NCBI GenBank assembly: GCA_023458855.1
Contig: JAEWWQ010000103.1
Coordinates: forward strand, 1 to 9,690
Direction: 5' to 3'
Length of the DNA: 9,690 nucleotides
Source of the DNA: Bacillota bacterium
GTDB taxonomy: Bacteria; Bacillota; Clostridia; Lachnospirales; Lachnospiraceae
A program made the translations under genes and the position numbers. The notes below the pieces were generated by a model. That model did no database searches and had not been told where the DNA came from. It worked only from the letters and a program-made list of their open reading frames with translations. Below, one piece after another: positions 1 to 5,053 of this stretch; positions within the stretch are counted from its first letter, which is position 1, and every line of letters starts with the position of its first letter.

Positions 1-336
1 CATATAATCTTTCTCAATAAATTCCTGTTTGAAAAAGCTGTTTGCCTGTTTATGTTCTACTAACTTAGTTTTATATTTTTTTAATTGCCTTTCAATAATC
101 TCCTCCACAAGATCAATTGATACATACATATCATTGCTGACTTGTTCTGAACGGATAATACTTCCTTTTACCGGAATGGTAACTTCTATCTTCTGTCTGT
201 CTTTTTCTACACTTAATGTAACATGAACCTCCGTATCAGGTGTAAAATACTTCTCCAACTTACCAATCTTATCCTGGACTGCACCCTTTAATCCTTCTGT
301 TACCTCGATGTTCTTACCTAAAATTATAAATTTCAT
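1..336 (-). CDS. hpf: Ribosome hibernation promoting factor HPF, 5' part (runs off the window)
   Basis: The reverse strand encodes 112 residues beginning MKFIILGKNIEVTEGL and still open at the window edge. The order matches the N-terminal S30AE/HPF domain: a beta strand with IILGKN, a helix ending in KIGKLEKYF, then strands EVHVTLSV and KIEVTIPV, then the DMYVSIDLVEEIIERQLKKYK helix. Long HPFs of Firmicutes are about 175-190 residues, so the C-terminal dimerisation domain lies outside. HPF binds the 30S subunit in slow growth and pairs 70S ribosomes into inactive 100S dimers. An ATG nine bases upstream (345) is also in frame, but it abuts the GGAAGGG ribosome site directly. The ATG at 336 lies nine bases from it and gives the usual N-terminus. 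Family assignment is secure; whether this is the long form is inferred. Confidence 0.93.
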   Translation of the reverse strand, partial: MKFIILGKNIEVTEGLKGAVQDKIGKLEKYFTPDTEVHVTLSVEKDRQKIEVTIPVKGSIIRSEQVSNDMYVSIDLVEEIIERQLKKYKTKLVEHKQANSFFKQEFIEKDYM

Positions 337-433
337 GTTGCTCATCCCTTCCGTTGGTTACTCTGATAAATAAAGATATGACTATCTGTACTTATCCATA
401 ATTAAGATTACATCTATAATTATGCTGTAATTT

Positions 434-463
434 ATTATACCACATCGGACTTAAATTTGCCAA
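434..463 (-). promoter_or_regulatory. Sigma-A-type promoter of hpf
   Basis: Read on the reverse strand there is a -35 box TTGGCA (458-463), an 18-base spacer and a -10 box TATAAT (434-439). The -10 is preceded by TGG, so it also has the extended -10 TGn motif. Transcription would start near 427 and give a leader of about 90 bases before the hpf ATG. The assignment rests on consensus match only. Confidence 0.6.
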
Positions 464-823
464 TGCTTTGCAAAAGTTCCAGCAAGTATTTTTTCAAAAA
501 AAGTCAATACGATATTTGACATTTTCTGACTTTTTTCTATTTTTTATGATATCTATACAAAACGCCCGTTCCCATGGTTACCATAAAATCTTCAAAAAAT
601 CTTCACATTTTGCTGTGGATAATGTGTATAACTCCGTGCATAAATCCATTTTCCTCAATTTATCATACTTCCGGATGTGGATAACTTTCTTGATTCACAT
701 AATAATTATGTCCAGATTTTTTATATACTTTACATGCATTTTGTGCATCTTATACAAACGGGCAGGTCATTGGATATTGAGAGAATTTCATCCGCAAAAG
801 CGAGTACACAGCCTGCACAGCGT
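464..823. other. Gene-free AT-rich intergenic region
   Basis: This is the bulk of the 544-base gap between hpf and the NlpC/P60 gene. An open frame runs across it on the forward strand, but it lacks a convincing ribosome site, has a composition unlike a protein and runs into the reverse-strand gene, so I do not call it. The left half (about 480-560) is rich in T and A tracts, and the middle carries DnaA-box-like 9-mers. A TTGACA at 516-521 followed 16 bases later by TATTTT could be a weak forward promoter, but nothing recognisable lies downstream. I see no tRNA, riboswitch or known small RNA. Confidence 0.5.
614..684 (+). promoter_or_regulatory. Cluster of DnaA boxes
   Basis: The exact DnaA-box complement TGTGGATAA occurs twice in the same orientation, at 614-622 and 676-684. 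A one-mismatch copy, TGTGTATAA, abuts the first at 623-631. A further one-mismatch box in the opposite sense, TTATCCATA, lies at 392-400 just upstream of hpf. The flank at 480-560 is very AT-rich. Two perfect 9-mers 62 bases apart are unlikely by chance in 544 bases. No dnaA, dnaN or other origin gene is next to it, so a role in DnaA titration or DnaA-responsive transcription is more likely than an origin. Confidence 0.5.
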
Positions 824-855
824 AAAAAGGAGTGAGACATCTCTGCCTCACTCCT
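824..855 (-). terminator. Rho-independent terminator of the NlpC/P60 gene
   Basis: A perfect 9-base stem, AGGAGTGAG (828-836) with CTCACTCCT (847-855), has a 10-base loop. On the reverse strand it is followed at once by TTTTT (824-828, overlapping the last base of the stem). It begins 25 bases after the stop codon of the NlpC/P60 gene. Confidence 0.85.
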
Positions 856-880
856 GCTTCTATAACTCTGCTTATATATA

Positions 881-2284
881 TCAGAAAATTCTTCTTACAG
901 AAAGAACATCTCTATAACTTGCATTTGAAATCTTAATACCAGTGGCTGCTGTACTTGCATGTACGATATTGCCGCCTCCGATATAGATACCTACATGTCC
1001 GGAATAACATACAATATCGCCAGGCTGTGCGTTACTGAGTCCACCAACATCATATCCCACGCTTCTCTGTGCACCTGATGAATGTGGAAGGCTGACGCCG
1101 TAATTGTTATATACACTCATTACAAATCCTGAGCAGTCAGTTCCGTTTGTAAGGCTTGTTCCACCATATACGTATGGATTTCCGACAAACTGTGTTGCGA
1201 AATTAGCAACAGATGCCCCTGTTCCACTTCCGCCACTTACCACTGCCGCTGCACTGCCTGCAGAAGCTTTATTACCAGAGCTGGATTTTTTCTGTGCTGC
1301 TATAGCTTTAGATGCGGCTGCATTTGCTGCCTCTCTTTCAGCTTCTTCTTTTGCCAGTCTCGCTTCTTCTTCTTCTTTAGATTCTGCTTTTACAAATTCA
1401 GTAGATAAGGAAACATATTCATTGGAAACATATCCTTCACCTTCTTCAATCGATACCTTTACCCAGCCATCCAGTTCCTCAAGAACCGTCAATTCATCTT
1501 CGATAGGTACCAGACCAAGAACTGTTGTATCCATACCAGGTTGTTCTCTGACTTTTAGTGTCGTTGTCGTAACAGTTGCAATTCTTGTTCCGACTTCTTT
1601 TGCCAGTGCAATTGCATCATCACCTGTAACAACATATTCTGCTTTTACAAATCCTGTACAATTACCTGACTGAATCTCATACCAGCCATCCTGTTCTGAA
1701 ATAAATTCTCCTACAGAATTGTCATAAAGCTTACCAACGATCTCGCCTTCTTCACTTGCTGTGTCTCTGATATTTACATAATCATTAACATCTGCGATAA
1801 CTAAAGAACGAAATCCCTTCTCTTCTTCCGTCAGTTCTTCTACTGCATTTTCCGAGACTGTTGTTGTTTCTTCCACCGCCGCATTCTCCGAAACAGATGC
1901 ATTCTCCTGTACGTCTGTTTCCTGTGAATCTGCTTCCGGAATTACCTTTTCACTGGAAGGAACTTGTACTTCTTCACTCTCTCCGGTATCGGTAGTTTTT
2001 TCTTCTTCTGCCTTAATAATCGGATTCGTTACTGGTATCGTAGTATCTAATACATCATCTATTGTAACATCTTCTGCATTTGCTGCTTGTTTGATTGCCG
2101 CTGTATTCACACTATCTTCCAGTTTCATCTCAGTAACAGAACTACCTTCTTCAAGCACCAGAGCCAAACCTGCAACTGGTAACACTGATGATACTCCGGT
2201 AGCACTGGATTTGTAATTGAATGCTGTAAATGTTATGGTTCCTGCGAGTGCGCATGCAGCAATTTTAATTGCCTTCTGTTTCAT
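881..2284 (-). CDS. Secreted SH3-domain NlpC/P60 peptidoglycan endopeptidase
   Basis: This 467-residue protein starts with a signal peptide (KQKAIK, then a hydrophobic stretch at 7-22). An acidic, Thr/Ser-rich linker with repeated VSENA motifs covers about 60-155. Two bacterial SH3 domains follow (about 158-220 and 234-293), both with the YVNIRD/LKVREQPG and GWYEI/GWVKV signatures. Next is an Ala/Lys/Glu-rich, probably coiled segment (301-333), a Ser/Gly linker, and a C-terminal NlpC/P60 domain (about 357-467). The catalytic residues are visible: Cys384 in DCSGF, His430 in SGHVGIY and His442 in IVHAS. Such enzymes cleave gamma-D-Glu-diamino acid bonds in stem peptides during growth or separation. 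GGAGG lies 10 bases before the ATG. It is monocistronic, with its own promoter and terminator, and WalR-like repeats in the leader suggest cell-wall stress control. The class is sure; substrate and physiological role are inferred. Confidence 0.93.
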   Translation of the reverse strand: MKQKAIKIAACALAGTITFTAFNYKSSATGVSSVLPVAGLALVLEEGSSVTEMKLEDSVNTAAIKQAANAEDVTIDDVLDTTIPVTNPIIKAEEEKTTDTGESEEVQVPSSEKVIPEADSQETDVQENASVSENAAVEETTTVSENAVEELTEEEKGFRSLVIADVNDYVNIRDTASEEGEIVGKLYDNSVGEFISEQDGWYEIQSGNCTGFVKAEYVVTGDDAIALAKEVGTRIATVTTTTLKVREQPGMDTTVLGLVPIEDELTVLEELDGWVKVSIEEGEGYVSNEYVSLSTEFVKAESKEEEEARLAKEEAEREAANAAASKAIAAQKKSSSGNKASAGSAAAVVSGGSGTGASVANFATQFVGNPYVYGGTSLTNGTDCSGFVMSVYNNYGVSLPHSSGAQRSVGYDVGGLSNAQPGDIVCYSGHVGIYIGGGNIVHASTAATGIKISNASYRDVLSVRRIF

Positions 2285-2328
2285 AAAAATGTTTCCTCCA
2301 AATTGTATTTGTATGTAATAAATTAAAT

Positions 2329-2355
2329 ATTACAAGTTGTTACAATTTTGTTACA
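2329..2355 (-). promoter_or_regulatory. WalR-type direct repeat TGTAAC-N5-TGTAAC
   Basis: On the reverse strand, TGTAAC (2350-2355), five bases, and TGTAAC (2339-2344) exactly fit the known WalR/YycF consensus TGTWAH-N5-TGTWAH. A third unit, TGTAAT (2329-2334), follows after four bases. The repeats lie just downstream of the predicted -10 box, in the leader of a cell-wall hydrolase gene, which is the class of gene WalR controls in Bacillus and Staphylococcus. A site overlapping the transcript start usually represses. No walRK genes are in the window, so the regulator is inferred. Confidence 0.5.
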
Positions 2356-2365
2356 TCTGTAAAAT

Positions 2366-2394
2366 AATATATCATGCAGTGTAATATTTGTCAA
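2366..2394 (-). promoter_or_regulatory. Promoter of the NlpC/P60 gene
   Basis: On the reverse strand the consensus -35 box TTGACA (2389-2394) is separated by 17 bases from a -10 box TATATT (2366-2371). The predicted start is near 2359, giving a leader of about 75 bases that contains the TGTAAC repeats. Confidence 0.7.
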
Positions 2395-2562
2395 CCGTTA
2401 CCAGCAATTACCATATTACAAATTTGTGATTTTTTTATGAACAATCGATGAAATCCGTGCAATTATTCGTCATTTTGCTTTCTATATAGAATATATTACA
2501 TGTGCAATGTTTCAAAGCCATATTGATAGTGTTAAACATTTGTAATGTTTATTGTATCCGTA
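2395..2562. other. Central part of the divergent intergenic region
   Basis: Together with the promoters on each side this makes a 349-base gap between the NlpC/P60 gene and the reductase gene. It holds no gene. It contains a 10-base palindrome ACAAATTTGT (2418-2427), a longer perfect inverted repeat at 2533-2551 (listed separately) and several scattered TTACA/TGTAA words. I see no RNA structure of a known class. Confidence 0.5.
2533..2551. repeat. 19-base perfect inverted repeat upstream of the reductase promoter
   Basis: TAAACATT (2533-2540) and AATGTTTA (2544-2551) are exact reverse complements around TGT. The centre lies about 21 bases before the -35 box of the reductase promoter, a usual place for an activator or a looping repressor. 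It does not match an operator that I know. Confidence 0.45.
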
Positions 2563-2591
2563 TTTACATAAAAATACAATCCTAGTATAAT
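2563..2591 (+). promoter_or_regulatory. Promoter of the reductase gene
   Basis: TTTACA (2563-2568), 17 bases, and TATAAT (2586-2591) form a near-consensus sigma-A promoter. The predicted start near 2598 gives a short leader of about 35 bases containing the GGAG ribosome site (2625-2628). Confidence 0.7.
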
Positions 2592-2633
2592 CCAAACTAT
2601 AAAATCTTCTTATTTGTATAGATTGGAGTTCCT

Positions 2634-3353
2634 ATGAAAAAAACTGCCATGATTACAGGTGCCTCTCGTGGAATTGGCGCCGGTATTGCAACTGCATTCG
2701 CTGAAGCCGGATATGATCTTATCGTAACCTGTCACAAATCAGAATCCCTGCTGTTCTCATTAAAGGAGCAGTTAGAAACTGAGTATTCTATTGCCTGTAC
2801 TATTTTTACCGGTGATATTAGTGATAGTTCCGTAGTTGAAGAGATATTTGCAGCACTTTCCGACCTTGATGTTCTGGTAAATAATGCCGGTATCTCTTAT
2901 ATCGGATTATTATCCAGCATGGAATTAGCTGATTGGAATCGAGTTATGAATACCAATCTGACTGCTGCTTTCCTGTGCAGCAAGCATGCTATTCCGTATA
3001 TGCTCCGCAAAAAAAGCGGTAAGATCATTAATATATCCTCTGCCTGGGGCACTGTCGGTGCCTCTATGGAAGTTGCCTATTCTGCTTCTAAAGCAGGACT
3101 GAATGGTTTTACCAAAGCTCTGGCAAAAGAATTGGCGCCAAGTAATATTCAGGTAAATGCCATTTCCTGCGGTGTTATCGATACTGATATGAATAAATGT
3201 TTCTCCTCTGAAGAAATAAGTTCTTTAATAGAAGAAATACCCGCTGACCGACTGGGGACCCCTTACGAGGTTGGCACGCTTGCAGTACAACTGGCTACAG
3301 GCAACTCTTATTTGACCGGTCAGATTATCGGCCTGGATGGCGGCTGGATCTAA
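2634..3353 (+). CDS. Short-chain reductase, probable EF-P 5-aminopentanone reductase (YmfI-like)
   Basis: This 239-residue protein is a complete classical short-chain dehydrogenase: TGASRGIG cofactor loop (8-15), NNAG (83-86), Asn108, and catalytic Ser136, Tyr149 and Lys153 in YSASK. Automatic annotation would call it FabG (3-oxoacyl-ACP reductase). However, the active-site stretch reads ISSAWG followed by GASMEVAYSASK, and the tail reads EEIPADRLGTP. As I remember the family, this matches YmfI of Bacillus, which reduces the 5-aminopentanone group on a lysine of elongation factor P, better than true FabG, which has no WG or GAS-EV. No fatty-acid genes are adjacent and it has its own promoter, which fits a stand-alone role. 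GGAG sits five bases before the ATG. It converges on the Lrp gene with only 10 bases between stops and no visible terminator. The fold is sure; the EF-P role is moderately supported. Confidence 0.88.
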   Translation: MKKTAMITGASRGIGAGIATAFAEAGYDLIVTCHKSESLLFSLKEQLETEYSIACTIFTGDISDSSVVEEIFAALSDLDVLVNNAGISYIGLLSSMELADWNRVMNTNLTAAFLCSKHAIPYMLRKKSGKIINISSAWGTVGASMEVAYSASKAGLNGFTKALAKELAPSNIQVNAISCGVIDTDMNKCFSSEEISSLIEEIPADRLGTPYEVGTLAVQLATGNSYLTGQIIGLDGGWI

Positions 3354-3363
3354 ATGTGTTTAT

Positions 3364-3804
3364 CTATTCTATATGTACATCCACTCCGCGGTTTTCCACA
3401 ATGGTCGAAAATACAATTTGAGTACTTGTCTTTCCAAAATGCTGTATTTCTCCAATAAATGCATCCAATTCCATGGTACTGGGAAATGCTACTTTTAAGA
3501 TAAGCGAATACTGCCCTGTCACGCAATCACACTCAAGTACATTGGCATGCTTCTTCAATATTGGATATAATTCTGCTTTTTGTCTGGGTACAATTTCCAG
3601 GTTTACATACGCTTTAATATGATATCCGGTCTTAAATGGATCAATCTGCGCATGATATCCCTCAATGATTCCTTCCTCCTCCAGACGTTCAATCCTTGCT
3701 GATACGGCTGGGGATGATAAATAGACCTGTGCTGCAATCTTCTTCAGGGGAATCCTTGCATCCTCCTGTAACATTTTTATGATTGCTTCATCCACTTTAT
3801 CCAT
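3364..3804 (-). CDS. Lrp/AsnC family transcriptional regulator
   Basis: This 146-residue protein has the usual length and layout. An N-terminal AsnC-type winged helix-turn-helix (DEAIIKMLQEDARIPLKKIA, with the recognition helix around SSPAVSARIERLEEEGII, 30-47) is joined by a short hinge to an RAM ligand-binding domain (about 62-142) with the conserved CVTGQYSLIL strand (94-103). Lrp/AsnC proteins form octamers or dimers that sense amino acids and control amino acid metabolism or export. The reductase gene is convergent and the OhrR gene is upstream on the same strand behind a terminator, so no target is evident from context; such proteins often regulate themselves. An AGGA site lies seven bases before the ATG, within a longer GGAGGAAAGGAA run. 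Effector unknown. Confidence 0.92.
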   Translation of the reverse strand: MDKVDEAIIKMLQEDARIPLKKIAAQVYLSSPAVSARIERLEEEGIIEGYHAQIDPFKTGYHIKAYVNLEIVPRQKAELYPILKKHANVLECDCVTGQYSLILKVAFPSTMELDAFIGEIQHFGKTSTQIVFSTIVENRGVDVHIE

Positions 3805-3890
3805 AAAATATTCCTTTCCTCCAGAATTTTTTTGCTTCTCAAGTTATTGCGGCATTCTCCAAACAAGAAGAAACCGGCTTTCATGAACTA

Positions 3891-3934
3891 AAAAGACGAA
3901 GGAATCAGAGCTTTTCCTGACTACTTCGTCTTTT
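3891..3934 (-). terminator. Terminator of the OhrR-type gene (possibly bidirectional)
   Basis: AAAAGACGAAG (3891-3901) pairs perfectly with CTTCGTCTTTT (3924-3934), and an inner TCAG/CTGA stem (3905-3908 with 3917-3920) sits across a 3-by-3 internal loop. On the reverse strand the stem ends in TTTT, 24 bases after the OhrR stop codon. The A/T tracts on both sides would also allow termination from the other direction. Confidence 0.85.
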
Positions 3935-3958
3935 CCTATGATACCACGTTACCTTACA

Positions 3959-4402
3959 TTAATCCATACATCCCAAAATTTTATATAAAAGATAATACAG
4001 CTGCTTTGCCTCTTCCCCTTCCAGTTTTAAACATTTTCCTACCTTCAAAGGAATATCGGCCGCCTGCTTTTTCAACCGTTCTCCTTTTTCGGTGATGATA
4101 ACACAAAGGTTTCTCTCATCTTCTTTGGAACGTTCTCTGGTCAGATAACCTTTTCCTTCCAGCTTTTTCAGGACCGGGGTAAGGGTTCCTGAATCAAGAT
4201 ATAAGATTTCTCCCAGACATTTCACGTTAATTTCTTTTTTTTCCCACATCACCATCATTGTAATATATTGTGTATAGGTCAGGTCCAATTCATCCAAAAA
4301 GGGTTTATATCTTCGAACGACCTCTTTTGAGCATGCATAAAGCGGAAAACATAATTGATTCTCAAGTAGTAACATATCGCATTTTTCTGATTGATTCTTC
4401 AT
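3959..4402 (-). CDS. OhrR-type MarR family peroxide-sensing repressor
   Basis: From the ATG at 4402 the protein has 147 residues. A frame from a TTG 63 bases upstream exists, but AAGGAG lies 10 bases before 4402, so that start is preferred. The N-terminus LLLENQLCFPLYACSKEVVRRYKPFLDEL and the winged helix (KCLGEILYLDSGTLTPVLKKLEGKGYL, then RSKEDER in the wing) are OhrR-like. Cys18 corresponds to the reactive Cys15 of Bacillus OhrR. Tyr32 and Tyr43 lie at exactly the spacing of its partners Tyr29 and Tyr40. OhrR represses DNA until organic peroxide oxidises this cysteine. Further cysteines (24, 62, 100, 124, 145) could support a two-cysteine mechanism, though this is not shown. No ohr peroxidase gene is present here; the neighbour is a GyrI-like gene 72 bases upstream on the same strand. 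Family is sure; organic peroxide as the signal is inferred. Confidence 0.88.
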   Translation of the reverse strand: MKNQSEKCDMLLLENQLCFPLYACSKEVVRRYKPFLDELDLTYTQYITMMVMWEKKEINVKCLGEILYLDSGTLTPVLKKLEGKGYLTRERSKEDERNLCVIITEKGERLKKQAADIPLKVGKCLKLEGEEAKQLYYLLYKILGCMD

Positions 4403-4422
4403 TTTGTTACTTCTCCTTATAT

Positions 4423-4465
4423 ATTGTATGCAATTAAATTTACCACTTTTCTGCTCTTTATTCAA
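4423..4465 (-). promoter_or_regulatory. Possible promoter and OhrR-like operator before the OhrR gene
   Basis: On the reverse strand TTGAAT (4460-4465), 17 bases and TAAATT (4437-4442) form a moderate promoter. Just downstream, ATTGCATACAAT (4423-4434) is an almost perfect palindrome. It differs by one base from the ATTGTATACAAT core of the Bacillus OhrR operator as I recall it. Its place over the start region would give autorepression. An alternative -10, TACAAT (4423-4428), lies inside the palindrome. Confidence 0.4.
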
Positions 4466-4474
4466 GTTCTAATA

Positions 4475-4915
4475 CTATTTGATTGCAATATAAATCGCAA
4501 TTTTTGCATTTACTGTATCATTATTCAAGTATTCTTCAAAATCACCAGTAAAAGTTCTGTCCAGATCTTCCTGCCAGATTTGTTCCCATGCCTCTTTTAC
4601 AATTGTCTGCATATTTCCTTCCAACATAAATTTTGCATACTTGCCGGCCGGAATTACTTTGGTGGTAAGTTCTGTGTTCTCTGCCGTCTCCACTTCCACG
4701 CCAGCTGTCACAAGATACGTATCATCAGAATAATCTGAATAAAGACCGATTGAATACTCATTTATCTTATTCTTAATGGCAGCATATCTATTACCCTGAA
4801 ATAACATTTCCCAAAGGCCTCCTATAATCGCACCCATCTTTGGATCCTGGTTCCCCGTTCTTGCACTTACTCCGACAATTGTCTTTTCCTTTAATTCTAC
4901 GACTTCATACTTCAT
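4475..4915 (-). CDS. GyrI-like / AraC-type effector-binding domain protein
   Basis: This 146-residue protein is a single effector-binding domain without a DNA-binding part. The order fits the GyrI-like/Cass2 superfamily: an opening strand (YEVVELKEKTIVGVSART), a helix with LWEMLF, YSIGLYSDYSDDTYLVTAGVEV (54-75), IPAGKYAKFMLEG (88-100), the helix IVKEAWEQIWQ, and DFEEYLN with the acidic residues often found in the ligand pocket (125-131). Family members bind cationic amphipathic drugs, modulate gyrase or hydrolyse small electrophiles. A GGGAG site precedes the ATG. The OhrR gene follows after 72 bases with no terminator between them, so the two may be co-transcribed. Its leader contains a GTGGGA/TCCCAC inverted repeat. 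Superfamily placement is good; the ligand is unknown. Confidence 0.82.
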   Translation of the reverse strand: MKYEVVELKEKTIVGVSARTGNQDPKMGAIIGGLWEMLFQGNRYAAIKNKINEYSIGLYSDYSDDTYLVTAGVEVETAENTELTTKVIPAGKYAKFMLEGNMQTIVKEAWEQIWQEDLDRTFTGDFEEYLNNDTVNAKIAIYIAIK

Positions 4916-4945
4916 TTTTTCTGCTCCCGTCTCTCATTTTATTTT

Positions 4946-4982
4946 GTGGGAATGATTTTTCTATCCCACTGGAAGCATTGTA
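4946..4982 (-). promoter_or_regulatory. Probable -10 box and leader inverted repeat of the GyrI-like gene
   Basis: On the reverse strand TACAAT (4977-4982) is a plausible -10 box, but the matching -35 (TATAGA, 5000-5005) is poor. Just after it, GTGGGA (4946-4951) and TCCCAC (4964-4969) form a perfect 6-base inverted repeat with a 12-base gap, placed about +8 to +31. A weak -35 plus a symmetric site suits a regulated promoter, but no regulator can be named. Confidence 0.35.
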
Positions 4983-4985
4983 GCA

Positions 4986-5019
4986 AAAGAAACACGACAT
5001 CTATATGTCATGTTCCTTT
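4986..5019 (-). terminator. Terminator of the XRE/HD-GYP operon
   Basis: Positions 4986-5000 and 5005-5019 pair over 15 bases with two G-T wobbles around a CTAT loop. On the reverse strand the right arm ends in TTTCTTTT. It begins 34 bases after the HD-GYP stop codon and directly precedes the -10 box of the next gene. Confidence 0.7.
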
Positions 5020-5053
5020 GATTTATTATATTTACCTGGAGTGCCTCCTTTTC

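Noticed and set aside
392..684. Chromosomal origin (oriC)
   Set aside because: The DnaA boxes are few, no dnaA, dnaN, rpmH or gyr genes are adjacent, and no clear DnaA-trio repeat was seen.
468..917. 149-codon forward open frame in the hpf-NlpC gap
   Set aside because: Composition is not protein-like (rich in Phe, Ile, His and Ser), it has no clear ribosome site, it spans the DnaA boxes and the terminator stem, and it enters the NlpC/P60 gene antisense.
1104..1673. 189-codon forward open frame
   Set aside because: It lies wholly antisense within the NlpC/P60 gene. Its Ser/Ala/Pro-rich sequence is the mirror of the Ala/Glu-rich linker and SH3 codons.
5040..5053. Strong AAAAGGAGG on the reverse strand after the HD-GYP stop, suggesting another gene
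   Set aside because: No ATG, GTG or TTG follows at a usable distance before the terminator.
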